Below, one piece after another: positions 9,591 to 20,163 of a stretch of DNA of 64,000 bases (positions are counted from its first letter, which is position 1; each line of letters starts with the position of its first letter). A program made the translations under genes and the position numbers. This DNA comes from JANXQG01 sp963709175 (GTDB taxonomy: Bacteria > Planctomycetota > Planctomycetia > Pirellulales > Thermoguttaceae). Under the pieces are notes generated by a model. That model saw only the letters and a list, made by a program, of their open reading frames with translations, did no database searches and was not told where the DNA came from. The stretch is from contig CAVPVK010000007.1 of NCBI GenBank assembly GCA_963709175.1, positions 1,798,001 to 1,862,000 of the forward strand, given 5' to 3'.

Positions 9591-10643
9591 TCAGGCAGGC
9601 CTAGCCTTCCTGCTCCGCACAGCGCCGGCCAGCAGCATGCCGACCGAGAGCAGCCATACGGCCAGGGCGGCGATGTTGGGCCAGTTGGGGCGCGACGGGG
9701 CAGCGCCAACGTGTTCTTGTTTGACTGCTTCACCGCCGCCGATCTGCAATATCTCGCGCAGCTCGTCGGCCGTTCGGGTCCCGAGCGGCAGGAATAATAC
9801 GCTCCCGTCGGCCATCGCGACATTGGCGCCGTTCCCACGGTCGTAGGTGAGGAAGAAGTCCTGGCCGCGACCATGATTGCTCGACGGAACCCATCTGGGC
9901 AAGGCGGCCTCCGCGGTATCAAGCTTGTCCAGCGACAGATCCGTCGGTTCCGTCCAAGCAATGCCCGACTCGGCGACTTCAACGACCATGATCGTGTTGG
10001 TGAGCCCTGTGGGGAAGCCGAACTGAGCCGTCCTCGACTTGCTGCCCGCCCAGGCTGCGGTCGGTCCCACGACAGCGACATAGCTTGTCTGGGCACCCCG
10101 CTCCTCCATCGCATTGGAGTCGCTTGGGCAGGCGTACACGTAAGGGCGCGAGGCCAAGAGCTTCTTGTTCTTCGGTCCGTCCCAAGGCTCATTGAAATCG
10201 TATTCCTTGTACAGGTCCATGCGGCCCAGGTAGGGCAATATGAGGGTTCGCCAGCTATGGACGGGCTTGCCGTCCTTGTCGGCAATGTAGGCCGGAGGAA
10301 AACAGCCATTCACCTGGTGGTAGTCCTGCAACGCCAACATGATTCGACGCAGGTGGTTCCTGCACGCCGCCCGTTGCCCCACCACGCGGGGACCACTTAC
10401 GGTAGGCTGCAACCCGACTACGAGCCCCACGGTCGCGACAAGGCACACTAACGGCCACAGGGGCTTGATCAGGCGGAGGTAGATTGCTAGCCCCACGACT
10501 AGCCCGAACACCATGATGCCCCACGCCCCGAACACCGCCAGCGACGACCCCAGCACCACGAACAAGAGCAGCAGCGTCCGCAAGCTGAACTGGAAGGGGC
10601 GAGGGGGCGGCGGAGTGGGGGGTTGGGGTTCGATGGAAGCCAT
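9591..10643 (-). CDS. DUF1559-like membrane protein
   Basis: 350 residues. After a Pro-rich start there are two or three hydrophobic segments (about 22-45, 46-62, 66-84), then an extracytoplasmic domain typical of planctomycete DUF1559 proteins: the conserved LILPYLGRMDLYKEYD segment, CPSD, a T-N-T-I-x-V-V-E strand and the H-X9-DG-like NVAMADGSVLFL near the end. A final helix with RSRKA closes the protein. Usual DUF1559 proteins start with a type IV pilin-like methylation motif; here it is replaced by a multi-helix anchor. The function of the family is unknown. The gene starts 13 bases after the stop of the upstream gene. Confidence 0.82.
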   Translation of the reverse strand: MASIEPQPPTPPPPRPFQFSLRTLLLLFVVLGSSLAVFGAWGIMVFGLVVGLAIYLRLIKPLWPLVCLVATVGLVVGLQPTVSGPRVVGQRAACRNHLRRIMLALQDYHQVNGCFPPAYIADKDGKPVHSWRTLILPYLGRMDLYKEYDFNEPWDGPKNKKLLASRPYVYACPSDSNAMEERGAQTSYVAVVGPTAAWAGSKSRTAQFGFPTGLTNTIMVVEVAESGIAWTEPTDLSLDKLDTAEAALPRWVPSSNHGRGQDFFLTYDRGNGANVAMADGSVLFLPLGTRTADELREILQIGGGEAVKQEHVGAAPSRPNWPNIAALAVWLLSVGMLLAGAVRSRKARPA

Positions 10644-10656
10644 GGGTTTACGTATC

Positions 10657-11301
10657 TCACCGCTTCTGCAGGAGCAAGTCGATCACCCAGCAACCGCGGA
10701 CGTGGTCGCCGACGTTTCGGCAATGTGAGAGGATTTGCTGGTCGCCACACCCTGCCTCGTAGAGCGCATCGCCGAGAATGGGAAGAGCGGCGAATTGGCA
10801 TGCGTCGTAAATCGCTTGTGCAATGCTCAGTACAATGCCCGAATTCCATGTTAGCCAGGCTGAGTCAACCTGCGCCGGTTGGAAAGGATTGCCGAGAATT
10901 TCTCGCATCAAATGGCATGGTGCGGTACCGAGCAGGTTTACTCCCTCCCGGACAACGGCCCAAAGAGCTTCGGAAGCGTCCTCGACCGCCAGTGCCAGGG
11001 CCGTCCGCCCTGCTTGACTTAAAGGCGGCAAGTGCAAGCGGTTCCCGAAACCACCTGCTAGCCCTGGCGGTGGCACGGCCTGGGCGACCTCGAATATCTC
11101 CTGCGCCGACGCCTCATCGTCCGCCAGGCGAGAGGCAATCTCAACCAACGCTCGTGCTTTGGGCCCTAAGAGTCGCCAAACCGCTGGCTGACGGCAGCAA
11201 GCCGACGCAATTAGCCGGAGCTTTCGGTCGCTCACACTCCTCGGCAGACCCTCCAGCATCAGAACCGGATACGAGCTGCTAAGCCACTCTTCCTCAGTCA
11301 T
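10657..11301 (-). CDS. hypothetical protein of the planctomycete MTEEEW family
   Basis: 214 residues from the ATG at 11299-11301; this start gives the family-typical opening MTEEEWL. Recognisable family blocks are SDRKLRLIASACCR, a middle Ala-rich helical region, LGNPFQPAQVDSAWLTWN, IYDACQFAALPILGDALYEAGC and the ending VRGCWVIDLLLQKR. I recall this family as common and multicopy in Gemmata-like planctomycetes, with unknown function; no catalytic motif is evident. It is probably co-transcribed with the DUF1559-like gene downstream. Confidence 0.75.
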   Translation of the reverse strand: MTEEEWLSSSYPVLMLEGLPRSVSDRKLRLIASACCRQPAVWRLLGPKARALVEIASRLADDEASAQEIFEVAQAVPPPGLAGGFGNRLHLPPLSQAGRTALALAVEDASEALWAVVREGVNLLGTAPCHLMREILGNPFQPAQVDSAWLTWNSGIVLSIAQAIYDACQFAALPILGDALYEAGCGDQQILSHCRNVGDHVRGCWVIDLLLQKR

Positions 11302-11370
11302 GGAAGCCCTAGCTGGTCTATGGTTGGGGGATTGCGGTTCCTGCTGCCCATCAGCGTCCAGCCACCCCAA

Positions 11371-12081
11371 TTATCCGTCGCGAGGGCGGGCTGTACAAGC
11401 GGGCGGCAGTTGCTTATCGAAGTCCAAGAGCAGCTTCTGGGAAACGACGCGGAAACGGTCGCCGTCGCCGCCGTGCCTTTCCGCACATTTGCTGATGGCT
11501 TGCGAACCCTTGTCGCTGGCCTCCCGGGCGCGGATCAGGTCGTCGTCGACCGAGGTGATGGCGACCTGCACGACCACGTGGTCTGGCATGACCTCCACCC
11601 CTCCCTCGCCCGAGACGCTTACCAGGCGCGGCCCGGTACCCAAAGCGGCCGAGGCCCAGTCGTAGTCCACCTCCACGCCGGCCGTGAATCGCATGAACCC
11701 TAGGGCGCGGACAGAGGCGCGGCCGGGATTCTCCGCGGCATTCTGGCCTGCCTCGAGCGCGACCAAGTGGAAGGCAGCCACCGCTTGGGGCGAGTCGTCC
11801 GTAGGCATGGCCGACAGGCCCAGCGCCGCTCTGCCGCCATAAGAGGACTTCCTCTCAACGGCCGCGACGACGGGGGTCACGCTGATGACGAACGGAGTCT
11901 GACTCTCGCTGGCCGAAGAAATGTTGCGGACCTTGCCCAGCTTCCGCCCGCTGATCCCGGCTAGGTGGAGGGCCCTTTCGTGCGCGTCAGCGACGGCCTT
12001 GTGCATCGCGTCGAGCGAGTACTGGTGGGCCTTGGAACAGAGCATCGAAATCCCCTCCACTTTGATGTTGCTGTCTCGCAA
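11371..12081 (-). pseudogene. SIMPL (DUF541) domain protein remnant
   Basis: 236 residues. The C-terminal part contains the start of a SIMPL domain (VSVSGEGGVEVMPDHVVVQV, AITSVDDDLIRARE), while the N-terminal part looks like the second half of another SIMPL domain (residues about 1-65). No signal peptide or ribosome site precedes the first ATG, and the frame upstream closes within 120 bases, so the 5' part of the first domain is missing. The last domain also stops early. SIMPL proteins are usually periplasmic. I read this as a truncated, probably non-functional gene. Confidence 0.55.
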
Positions 12082-12195
12082 CTGCGGCGCTTCGCTGTTG
12101 ACGCGGCAACGGCGAGGGCCAAAAATGGAGGTGTGCAGGCCGTGCCTGAAAGATCATATCCGCAACCCACGCGGCCGGGGCCAGCCGAATTCCTA

Positions 12196-13223
12196 ATGGA
12201 ACCATCATCACGTACACCCGAGGGCGAGCCAAACCGCTGCCCCGTCTGCGGAAAAGAATTGCAAATTGAGCCATCGCGTCCCCCCGGCGATGCGCCCTGC
12301 CCGCACTGTGGCCACCTGCTTTGGTTTTCTCCCTTCGCCCGCTCTAGAAAATTCCGCAACTTGGCCGACGACGTAATCAAGCGAGAAGACTTGCCCCCTT
12401 GGTTGGCAGAAAAGCTCATGCGGGGAAAACACTCCGACTTCCGCCTTGGTTCGTATCGTATTCTCCGTCCCTTGCAGCGAGGAGACCTGAGCGGGGTCTT
12501 TCTGGCCAAGCACATAACAACTCATCGCCGCTGTGTGATTAAGGTGTTGCCCAGCAAGTGCCAAGACGATGAAGACCTGTTGATACGATTCCATGTGGCA
12601 GCGCGAGCTGCCGTTGGCCTATTCCACCTGAACATCGCCCTGATTTACGACGTTGACAAGGACTTGGAACATGGAATTCACTATTTGGTGAGAGAGTACG
12701 TATGCGGTTCCGACCTTCAGTCGATGGTCGAGAAAAAAGGCCCGTTCGATTATCGTATGGCCGCCGATCTTATTGCCCAGGCCGCTGGGGGGCTTGCGTA
12801 CGCCCATGCTGCCGGCATTCTGCATCTCGATGTCAGCCCGTCGCAACTGGTGGCCGATCACCGCGGGGTTTTGAAGATTCTCGATTTTGGATTATCAGTA
12901 TTGACGACGGGCGTAACGGACTACCTTGCCCCCGAACAGGTGGTAGGCAGCGGCAGGCTGGATGGACGCGCGGACATTTATGGCCTCGGCCACACATTTT
13001 ATTTCTCTGTTGACCGGCCATCGACCCTTTCCAAAGCCAACCCTGCCGGAAGTGCTGATGGCACATCAGACAGAAGAACGCTGCGCCAGTAGGCAGATTC
13101 CGCGTTGACGTGCCGCAAACGCTGGTGGAGATCATTAAGCGGATGACCGCTGAGAAACCAATCCACCGTTACCAAACAGCCAAGGAAGTGGCGATGAGAC
13201 TTCGTTCATGGCTGAATGAGTAA
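12196..13223 (+). pseudogene. Ser/Thr protein kinase-like gene, degenerate, two frame breaks
   Basis: A zinc-ribbon-like N-terminus (CPVC at about 16-19, CPHC about 18 residues later) precedes a protein kinase fold: a weak Gly-loop, IK in RCVIKVLP as the ATP lysine, HLDVSPSQL in place of HRDxKxxN, DFG in KILDFGLS, and APEQ. The frame breaks at about 13006 and again at about 13085-13100. Reading through both (one base too many each time) gives the expected C-lobe (LLTGHRPF..., TLVEIIKRMTAEKP...RYQTA) and a stop at 13221-13223. The catalytic-loop Lys and Asn are replaced by Ser and Gln, so even the intact protein could be a weak or pseudokinase. Divergent from the SIMPL remnant. Confidence 0.65.
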
Positions 13224-13463
13224 GCCCGCCAGCGGGGCAACGACAAGGCGGCTGAGATTATTGCCGGACAGCGCCAGTGCCGTCGGCATGCCTAGGCCCG
13301 TGATCAAGCCGGCGTTGATGGTCACTCCGGTCGTGGCGTTGTACACGCCTACCTTGTCAGAACCATAGCCCGCCACGTAAAGTTGATCGGCGCGGGCAAG
13401 CGGGTTGACGGCGAGGCCACTCAGGGCCAGTAGGGCTGCGGTGATAAGGTGCTTGGTTTCCAT
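13206..13463 (-). pseudogene. truncated secreted beta-propeller-type protein, N-terminal fragment
   Basis: 85 residues: a signal peptide (METKHLITAALLALSGLAVN...ARA) followed by one and a half propeller-like repeats (LYVAGYGSDKVGVYNATTG...LALSGNNL). The repeats then stop abruptly in a short unrelated tail (VVAPLAGLLIQP). Intact relatives continue with many such repeats and often end in PEP-CTERM. This looks like the start of such a gene whose remainder is lost. Its 3' end overlaps the convergent kinase gene by 18 bases. Confidence 0.55.
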
Positions 13464-13522
13464 GGTCTTGTCTTCCTTGTCTTGGATGCGCGATTGGTTC
13501 TGTTTCGATTGAACTGGTTGTC

Positions 13523-16500
13523 CTACGCCTGCCGCTTCTGCCGCCAGGCGTATGCGACCAGGCCGCAGTTCAGATTAGAAAAATAGTCAGATCTGTGTTC
13601 CTGAAGAATGCGCGGACTGCTTGGCTGCATTTCGATCCTCCGCCGTCGCAGCAAGGAGACCGCCAAGACGAGTGTGCTCGCAGCCAGCAGCGCCAGCGTC
13701 CCCGGCTCCGGCACGACGGTCAGCACCAGGTCGTTGCCTTGTACCGCCAAGTTCGCCTGCCACGGGCCGACCGAGCCGCTGGTGCTCCCGCCCAGCAGAC
13801 CTGGAGGGAGCGAAGTATTGGACTGGATCAAGTCGTAAACGCCTGGCCTGAAGTTCGGCGCGTTCTCGAAGCTGAAGTTGGAGAACTCTAGCGAACTGGC
13901 GATGACCGGCCCGCAGGCGATCATGCCGCTGGTGGATGGCGTGTCGAGGTCGTAATCTAGCATCGCCCCCGACGACAGGATCAGGCTGCCGCTTAGGGTG
14001 AGGGTTCCCGGCGGGCTGCCCGGTGCAATCGCGCCGCTGGGGCTTACGGTGACCGTGCTGAGGGTACCTGAGCCGCCCAGGATGCCGCTGTTGACCGTCA
14101 CCGGGCTGACGAGCGAGCCGTTGACGAGGAGTTCGCCCTGGTTAATCGTAGTCGGGCCGGAGGAGGTGTTCGTGGCAGTCAGGATCAGCGTGCCGCTACC
14201 GATCTTCGTCAGGCTACCTGGACCGCTGAGCGTTCCGGAATACGTCGTGCTGGCATTGTTGTTGCCCACGCTAAGGGTCACGGCAGACGAGGTCGCGTTG
14301 CTCAAGGCAAGATTGCCTGAGCCCGTCAGTCCGCCGAAAGTAGCGGCAGTCAGCGTTCCAAAGCTGAGAACTCCCCCGCCGCTGGTGTCGAGCGTGCTCT
14401 GCTGCAAGGCCAGCGGACTGCCCAGTGCCAATGTTCCGCCACCAATCAGCGTGTTGCCCGAGTAGGTGTTGGCTGCGGCCAGAACGAGCGTTCCGCTATC
14501 GACTTTCGTGAGGCTGCCCGGGCCGGAAAGGGAACCGCCAAGGGTTACGGCAAAGCCGTTGGTATCGAAGGTCGCGCCTCCGCCGCTTGTGCCCATCGCC
14601 ATCGGCAGATTGGTGGCGAACGAGTCGCTGGCTTGCAGCGTCCCGCCGTTGAAGTTGAAGACGGCGTTTCCAGTGCCCTGGCTGATTCCCCAGACGACCA
14701 GTTGCCCGCCGTCGAGGTTATATGTGCCGCTGCCACCGGGCAGCCAACTGAGGTAGAGAGTTCCAGAAACGGTATTGGTTCCGCCGGTTTGCGTGAACGT
14801 CCCTTGCCCAGTGTAACCCACAATCTCCGTTGGGGCGGACAGGTGGCCCCTTCCACTCAGGCTATACGTCCCAGGACCGCCGCCGGTGGCGGAACCGTTG
14901 TAATAATAACCGCCGACGTCAAGAGCGTTCGTGACGGCATTGATGCCGCCCGTCTGTGTAAAGTTTCCTTCACTAAACCAGCCTATGCCTTCGGTCGGCG
15001 AGGAAAGGAAACCGCCCGTCAGGCTGTACGTCCCGCCATTATTGACTTGCAGCGGGTCTCCGTTCCCTTGGTAACCAAGTAAGGTGTTTGTTCCGCCCGA
15101 CTGCGTGAAAGTCCCGCTGCCCTGACTCCCGACCCATTCTTCGTCCACCAGCACTTGCCCGCCCGAAAGATTGTAGGTTCCGCTGCTTCCTATCCGGTAG
15201 CCCAAGGCGAGGACTACGATGGAGTTGTTGGTTCCGCCGGACTGCGTGAATACGCCTGAGCCCGAAAAACCAACGTACTCCCAGTTTTCTGCCGGCGGTG
15301 TCGTATAATAGGAACTGACAACGGACAATGAGCCTGCTTGTAGTATGTAGGTCCCGCTGTCTCCTGCCCCATAGCCAAGAAAGAGGGCTGGGCTAAGCGC
15401 GAAGAGGCTGATTGTGCCGCCGGATTGAGTGAAGGTGCCACGGCCGGAATAGCCGACGTAAAGGTTCTGTGCCGTAAGCGCTCCGCCCGTGATGCGTGAA
15501 GCGATGTCATTTATGACTGCGCTGCCGTTCCCCAGGCCGACGGCGCCGCTGCCTGAGAGCACCAGTCCGTTGTTCAGATTGATGGCGCCGCCGTTATCGG
15601 CGGCGACCGTCCCTTGGCAGTTAACGGGGTCGTTGATCGAGCCCGCGCCGGAAAACCCTCTTCCAGCCGGAACCACGAGGGTGGTGCCCACCGTATGCGT
15701 TAGCCCCAAGGAACTGTAGCTAGCGAAGGCTGTCGCGGCGTTGAACCCACTGGGAACAAGTACCAGCGAATTCGTGCCCATGCTCAACGTCGTGTCTCGG
15801 AGGTTTTGCCAACCGCCAGAGGTAAGATCGAGTATGCCGCTGGCGGATAATGTGGCGGGACTGCCGCCGTCAAAGACCCCGTCGTTGACGAATTCCCCGG
15901 TGATCTGGAGAGTGCCGCCGCTGAGCGTATACTTGCCACTCGTGCCAATGGAAAGGGCGGCGGCGATATTCATTCCACCGCTCTGCTGGAACGAGGCCTG
16001 CGCCGAACGAAGTGTAGCCAACATATTCGTTGGATGCCGACAACTGTCCAGTGCCACTTAGGACGTAGACACCGTTGCCCGTGGTGTTGCCAAGGGTAGG
16101 GCTGTACCCAACGTAAAGAGAGCCGGGGACGGAATTGCTCCCGCCGCTCTGCGTGAAGGTCCCCGTGCCGACACAACCCAGACACTCGGCGGCCCCAGAG
16201 AGGTAGGAGACCGAAAGCAGTCCGGCGCTCAAGCTGTAGGTTCCGCTACTGTTGGCATAGCCAGCGAGATTAAGGGTGGAGAGCATACTAGTCCCCCCTG
16301 ACTGGGCATATATCCCCCACCCGATATTGAGAGCGTCGCAGGACGCCACGCCGCCAGACTGGTTAAAGCTCCCATTGTATAATGAAATGCCGTTATTGGA
16401 GCTAAGGTTGCCGCCGATGAGGTTGTAGGTTCCGACGCCGCCGCTGTAACCGAGGTAAAGTCCACCGCCGGCGCCTTCGCCAACGACGGTGTGCATTCCG

Positions 16501-16973
16501 CCGGTCTGAGTGAAGGTGCCCATTCCGGCGTAACCCACGTATTCGGCGGAGTACGTGGTAAAGTTGCCGGTGCCGCTGAGAATATAGATCCCGCTGCTGC
16601 CAACGTTGTAGCCGAGAACAAGTTTAGGGGCCGCGCCGATTCCGCCCGACTGAAAAAAAGTCCCATCGCCGAAATAACCCACGAGCCCGTCGTCATAGAT
16701 CGTGAGGTTGCCGCTTAGCATTTGGACGATGCCGTTTCCTGCGGTCGTGCCGAGCACCAGATTGCCACAAGCCTCCCCGGACAAGCTGACGATTGCCGTT
16801 CCGCCGTTGATGATATAGGCGTCCTGGCTGCTGGTTGGCAGCGTCCCGCCCCAGTTTGACGCAACGGACCAGTCACCTGCCGAAGTTGACCAGTAAACGT
16901 CCGCCAATGCGCATGTCGGGCCTAAGATCAGAATCCCTGCAACGACGACACACCCTAGACGGGCGGCAGCCAT
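13523..16973 (-). CDS. PEP-CTERM beta-strand-repeat surface protein (one frame break)
   Basis: The ATG at 16971-16973 gives a signal peptide (MAAARLGCVVVAGILILGPT...ALA). About ten repeats of the form YVGYxGxGTFTQSGGTN...LYLGYxxGSSGTYNLSGG follow, then autotransporter-type strands (GSGTLVLAAANTYSGNTLI), and a PEP-CTERM tail (VVPEPGTLALLAAS, helix, RRRR). The frame breaks at about 16005-16015, where one surplus base separates EYVGYTS from AQASFQQSGG; without it the protein is about 1150 residues. After the normal tail the frame runs on for about 35 residues and ends GLVAYAWRQKRQA, itself like the end of a PEP-CTERM anchor. Probably exported and surface-anchored. Confidence 0.75.
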
Positions 16974-17584
16974 GACTCCTTCACGCCAAGCCAAGACGGA
17001 TCCAAGATCGGATGTTCCTGCAACGCAGTTCAGAACGCCTCGCTTCGACACGATTCAATTCTCCCAAGCCAAATCCACGCTCTCCGTGCGCCAACGAACG
17101 CATGACCGCCCGGCGGTCACCAAACGTAAAACGCGACGGCAAGAAACCAGCGACCGCACGGGCACAAAGCCCGTCGATCGCAAAACCGTCGTTTAGAGAG
17201 TCGCCCGCTGGGCTTCCAGGACCGACCTGGTCATCCCAGCGGCGACGGCGCTGCCTCGTTGAGTCAGAGTTGCGCGGGGGAAAGGCCCCGCTGCATTCCG
17301 GTACTATAGTACCCGCCTAGCAGTAACACAAGCGGCGCGAATGGATTGCTTGGAAATATCTGAGGTTATGGCATACCCCCCAGAAGTCTGAAAGCACGAG
17401 CTGACAAAAATCATTTTCGGCGTCGATCGAGGGCCTGGCAGCATCCGGGCACCTGAGGCCGGCGATGGTTTCGGCTACTCCCCAGTAGATCGGCCGCGAG
17501 AAACAGATCGTCGAGCAGGTATGGGCTGGTGTCCACTTCTGGCTCAGGCAAACGGGTCACAAGCGGCTTTCAACTTCTCCGCTT
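16974..17584. other. intergenic region with a 14-bp palindrome
   Basis: About 610 bases without a supported gene. It includes the upstream region of the leftward repeat protein. A perfect palindrome, GGTACTATAGTACC, is at 17300-17313 and could be an operator. No other structure stands out. Confidence 0.35.
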
Positions 17585-17917
17585 TCACAGATCCTTCACC
17601 CTTAGGAATACCACAAGCAGAGCCGCAGACAAGCAGAACCATACAAACCCGTCGAGGAGGATCAGCACGATCAACCAGGCGGAGGACTGGTCCGAAACGC
17701 TGATGATGGAATACATCTGCTTGAGCGTCAACAGTCCGTAGAGCGTCTTCAGCACGGCGAAGATGCAACCCAGGCAGCAGATCACCGCCCCCGTGGACAA
17801 GAAGAAGTTGCCGGCCGATGCCGGTCGTTGAGATGGTACGCTCCCGCACTTCGGGCATTGGAGGCCGTCCGCGACTTCGAACCCCGTTCCACATTTTGTG
17901 CAGATTGGCACGGCCAA
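17585..17917 (-). CDS. small zinc-ribbon membrane protein
   Basis: 110 residues. Residues 6-26 hold two CxxC pairs (CTKC, CPKC), a zinc-ribbon. Two strongly hydrophobic helices follow (about 38-62 and 80-106). The start ATG at 17915-17917 begins MAVPICTKCG. Such ribbon-plus-helices proteins are common in planctomycetes and have no assigned role. It stands alone, leftward, with an IS66 fragment upstream. Confidence 0.7.
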   Translation of the reverse strand: MAVPICTKCGTGFEVADGLQCPKCGSVPSQRPASAGNFFLSTGAVICCLGCIFAVLKTLYGLLTLKQMYSIISVSDQSSAWLIVLILLDGFVWFCLSAALLVVFLRVKDL

Positions 17918-18354
17918 CGGTTCTCCTAAGTTCTCTTGCTTCGATGTGTACCGCGTACGAAGTGGTCGGTTCGAAACCGCATCATTCTATTCGTACCACA
18001 ACGCAGGTTCCAGTGAGCCCAACTCACCTTTCACGAATCTCCAATCCTCTGGCCCGCCGCCGACATGTCAATCGAAGTTGCTAAAATGCCGTCCAGCGGC
18101 TCTTGTTTTTCCAAATACGTCTCCATCAAATCTCCAATTCGGCCCGGCCGGCGCAACGTCGCGCACGGGCCAATCCACCTATCAGCGTATTTCCCGCAAG
18201 CGCGGGTTGCGGGGGGGGGTCAATGTTCCTGAGCAACTCCATCCCGAGCTGGATGATGAGCTGGACGAGCCGCAGGGCAGCGATCCCGGCGTGGAATCGA
18301 GCGGAAATCAACGAACCAAGCCCTGGTTCCCGTGCAGATCGTCAGTGACCCCGC

Positions 18355-18546
18355 TGGCGCGCGAGGCGGCAGGCCGCCTTGTAGACGTGGCGTGCTGGGC
18401 TCATGGTCGGCGAGGCTTCGAGGAAGCGATTCCGGCGACCAGCCATCCACTGGTCCATGAGGCCATGGTGTGGACCCAGTGGCTTTACGACATCGAGGAT
18501 CGTGCGAAGGAGATGTCGCCGGACGATCGCCGGGCGTTACGCCACT
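18355..18546 (+). mobile_element. IS66-family transposase fragment
   Basis: A plus-strand frame contains VDVACWAHGRRGFEEAI, HPLVHEAMVWTQWLYDIEDR and SPDDRRALR, which match the central block of IS66 TnpC transposases (CWAHARRKF ... LYxIE). Only about 60 residues of the roughly 500-residue transposase remain, with no inverted ends seen. It is a dead remnant. The bases between 17918 and 18354 show no gene. Confidence 0.65.
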
Positions 18547-18714
18547 TGTTAGTAATTCCGCGCTGGGGATTTCCCCGGGCCGGTGTCTGAAGTACAATTC
18601 TGCATTCTGCTTGTTCCCGTCTCAGCCTGCGCGACTCTTAGCGCGTTATGCGGCCGTGCGGGAGAACGATAAGTCGATTTACTTAAAGCAGGAAGAAGCC
18701 GAGGGAGCCGCCAA

Positions 18715-18990
18715 ATGACAATCGACGGTTTTGATGTCTTCGCATTCGTTGTTTTTGCGGTTCTGTTGGCAACCGTCGTGGTCATCGTTGTCTTGCTTGG
18801 CGCTTTGCCTGGCAAGATCGCGGTCACTCGCGGCCATCCTCATGCGGCGGCGGTCAACGCGGCCGCCTGGATCAGCCTGGTAACACTCGGAGCGCTCTGG
18901 CCGATTGCCTTGGTCTGGGCCTTTCTGCCTTGGCCCACAGACCGACTGAGCAGCGACGTTGCAGCTAAGGAAGGACGCCTTACCCAATGA
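18715..18990 (+). CDS. DUF3302 inner-membrane protein (YiaW-like)
   Basis: 91 residues with two hydrophobic helices (about 7-31 and 49-71), ending in a short charged tail. The pattern DGFDVFAFVVFAVLL ... WPIALVWAF fits DUF3302 proteins such as E. coli YiaW, which are encoded next to an HlyD-type partner (YiaV). GAGGGAG precedes the ATG. The stop overlaps the start of the next gene by four bases (ATGA), so the two are translationally coupled. Its biochemical role is unknown. Confidence 0.75.
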   Translation: MTIDGFDVFAFVVFAVLLATVVVIVVLLGALPGKIAVTRGHPHAAAVNAAAWISLVTLGALWPIALVWAFLPWPTDRLSSDVAAKEGRLTQ

Positions 18991-20117
18991 TCGCCTTCAT
19001 TACCATCCTTTACATCGTCGGCATTGTCCTGGTGTTCAATGTCTTCAAAGTCAGACCGCGGCCCTGGCCGATTGCCCTCTTTGTCACGGCCGGCATCCTC
19101 ATGATCGGCGGCATCGTCGTCTTCTGGACGCTCGCAGCGCCGATTTCGGAACGAGCCGTTATCACTCGCTACGTCGTGCAGGTCGTGCCTTGGGTCAAAG
19201 GCAAGGTCTTGAGCATTCCCGCCAGGCCCAACGTGCCGCTGAAGAAAGGCAGCGTGCTCTTCCAGATCAACCCGGCGCCCTTTCAGGACGCTGTGAACCA
19301 GGCCCAGGGCCAATGGCAGGCGGCCAAGAGCAATGTGCAGGAATTGCAGGCGGCGGTGAACGTTGCCAAGGCGACCGAAGACAAGGCCAAGGCCAGCTTG
19401 CAAGCGGCGTTGTTCGCCTACGAGGCCGATACCAAGCTGACCAAGGGGAACATCGGGGCCATCTCGGAATTGAAGGTCGCGCGGGACAAAGCGAATTACG
19501 AGGCCGCGCTGGCAACCGTGCAGCAGACGACGTCGGGCCTGGTTCAGGCCATCAAGGCACTGCAATCGGGCGAGGACGCCGTGACCAGTGCCAGGGCCGA
19601 ATTGGCTTCGGCAAAGTTCAATCTCGGTCAAACCACGGTCGCGGCCCCAGCGGACGGTTTTGTCACCGACTGGCAGATTCGTGAAGGGAGCATGGCCAAC
19701 CCGATTTCGGCCGCCGCCGTGGGTTCGTTCATTGACACCTCCGAGACTTTCATCGTCGCGTCGTTTCCCGCCGAGGAATTGATCCACGTCCAGTCCGGCC
19801 AGGACGTGGAAGTGGCCTTCAAAAGCCGGCCCGGACGCCTTTTTCGCGGCAAGGTCGAAAACGTCATCGAGGCGTCGGGCGAAGGTCAGTTCACCCCCGG
19901 CGGCAAGTTGCCATCGGCGGCCCAGGTCGGCTCGCCCGGCCTCCTGGCGGTGAAGATCCGGCTTGACGACGCGGAGCAGGCCAGCGAGCTCGCCTTGGGA
20001 ACGCCGGCGGCAGTTGCCATCTACACGGATTGGGGAAAACCCTTCGCGCTCATCAGCAAGGTGGCGATTCGCATGCAGAAGTGGCTTTACTTTCTGCCTT
20101 TGCCGTCCAAGGCATAG
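18987..20117 (+). CDS. HlyD-family membrane fusion protein (YiaV/YibH-like)
   Basis: 376 residues. Two N-terminal helices (about 2-20 and 27-50) anchor it; then a biotinyl-lipoyl-like strand pair (VVPWVKGKVLSIPARPNVPL), a long helical hairpin (about 95-205, rich in Ala/Gln/Lys), the second lipoyl half (NLGQTTVAAPADGFVTD) and beta-barrel domains. This is the architecture of periplasmic adaptors of efflux and secretion systems. No ABC or MFS transporter adjoins it; the only outer-membrane factor in the window is the NodT-like gene near 43 kb. Co-translated with the DUF3302 gene. Confidence 0.85.
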   Translation: MIAFITILYIVGIVLVFNVFKVRPRPWPIALFVTAGILMIGGIVVFWTLAAPISERAVITRYVVQVVPWVKGKVLSIPARPNVPLKKGSVLFQINPAPFQDAVNQAQGQWQAAKSNVQELQAAVNVAKATEDKAKASLQAALFAYEADTKLTKGNIGAISELKVARDKANYEAALATVQQTTSGLVQAIKALQSGEDAVTSARAELASAKFNLGQTTVAAPADGFVTDWQIREGSMANPISAAAVGSFIDTSETFIVASFPAEELIHVQSGQDVEVAFKSRPGRLFRGKVENVIEASGEGQFTPGGKLPSAAQVGSPGLLAVKIRLDDAEQASELALGTPAAVAIYTDWGKPFALISKVAIRMQKWLYFLPLPSKA

Positions 20118-20163
20118 TTTTGTTCAACTCCACGGTCATCTTCTTGTTTGAAAGGACATTCGT

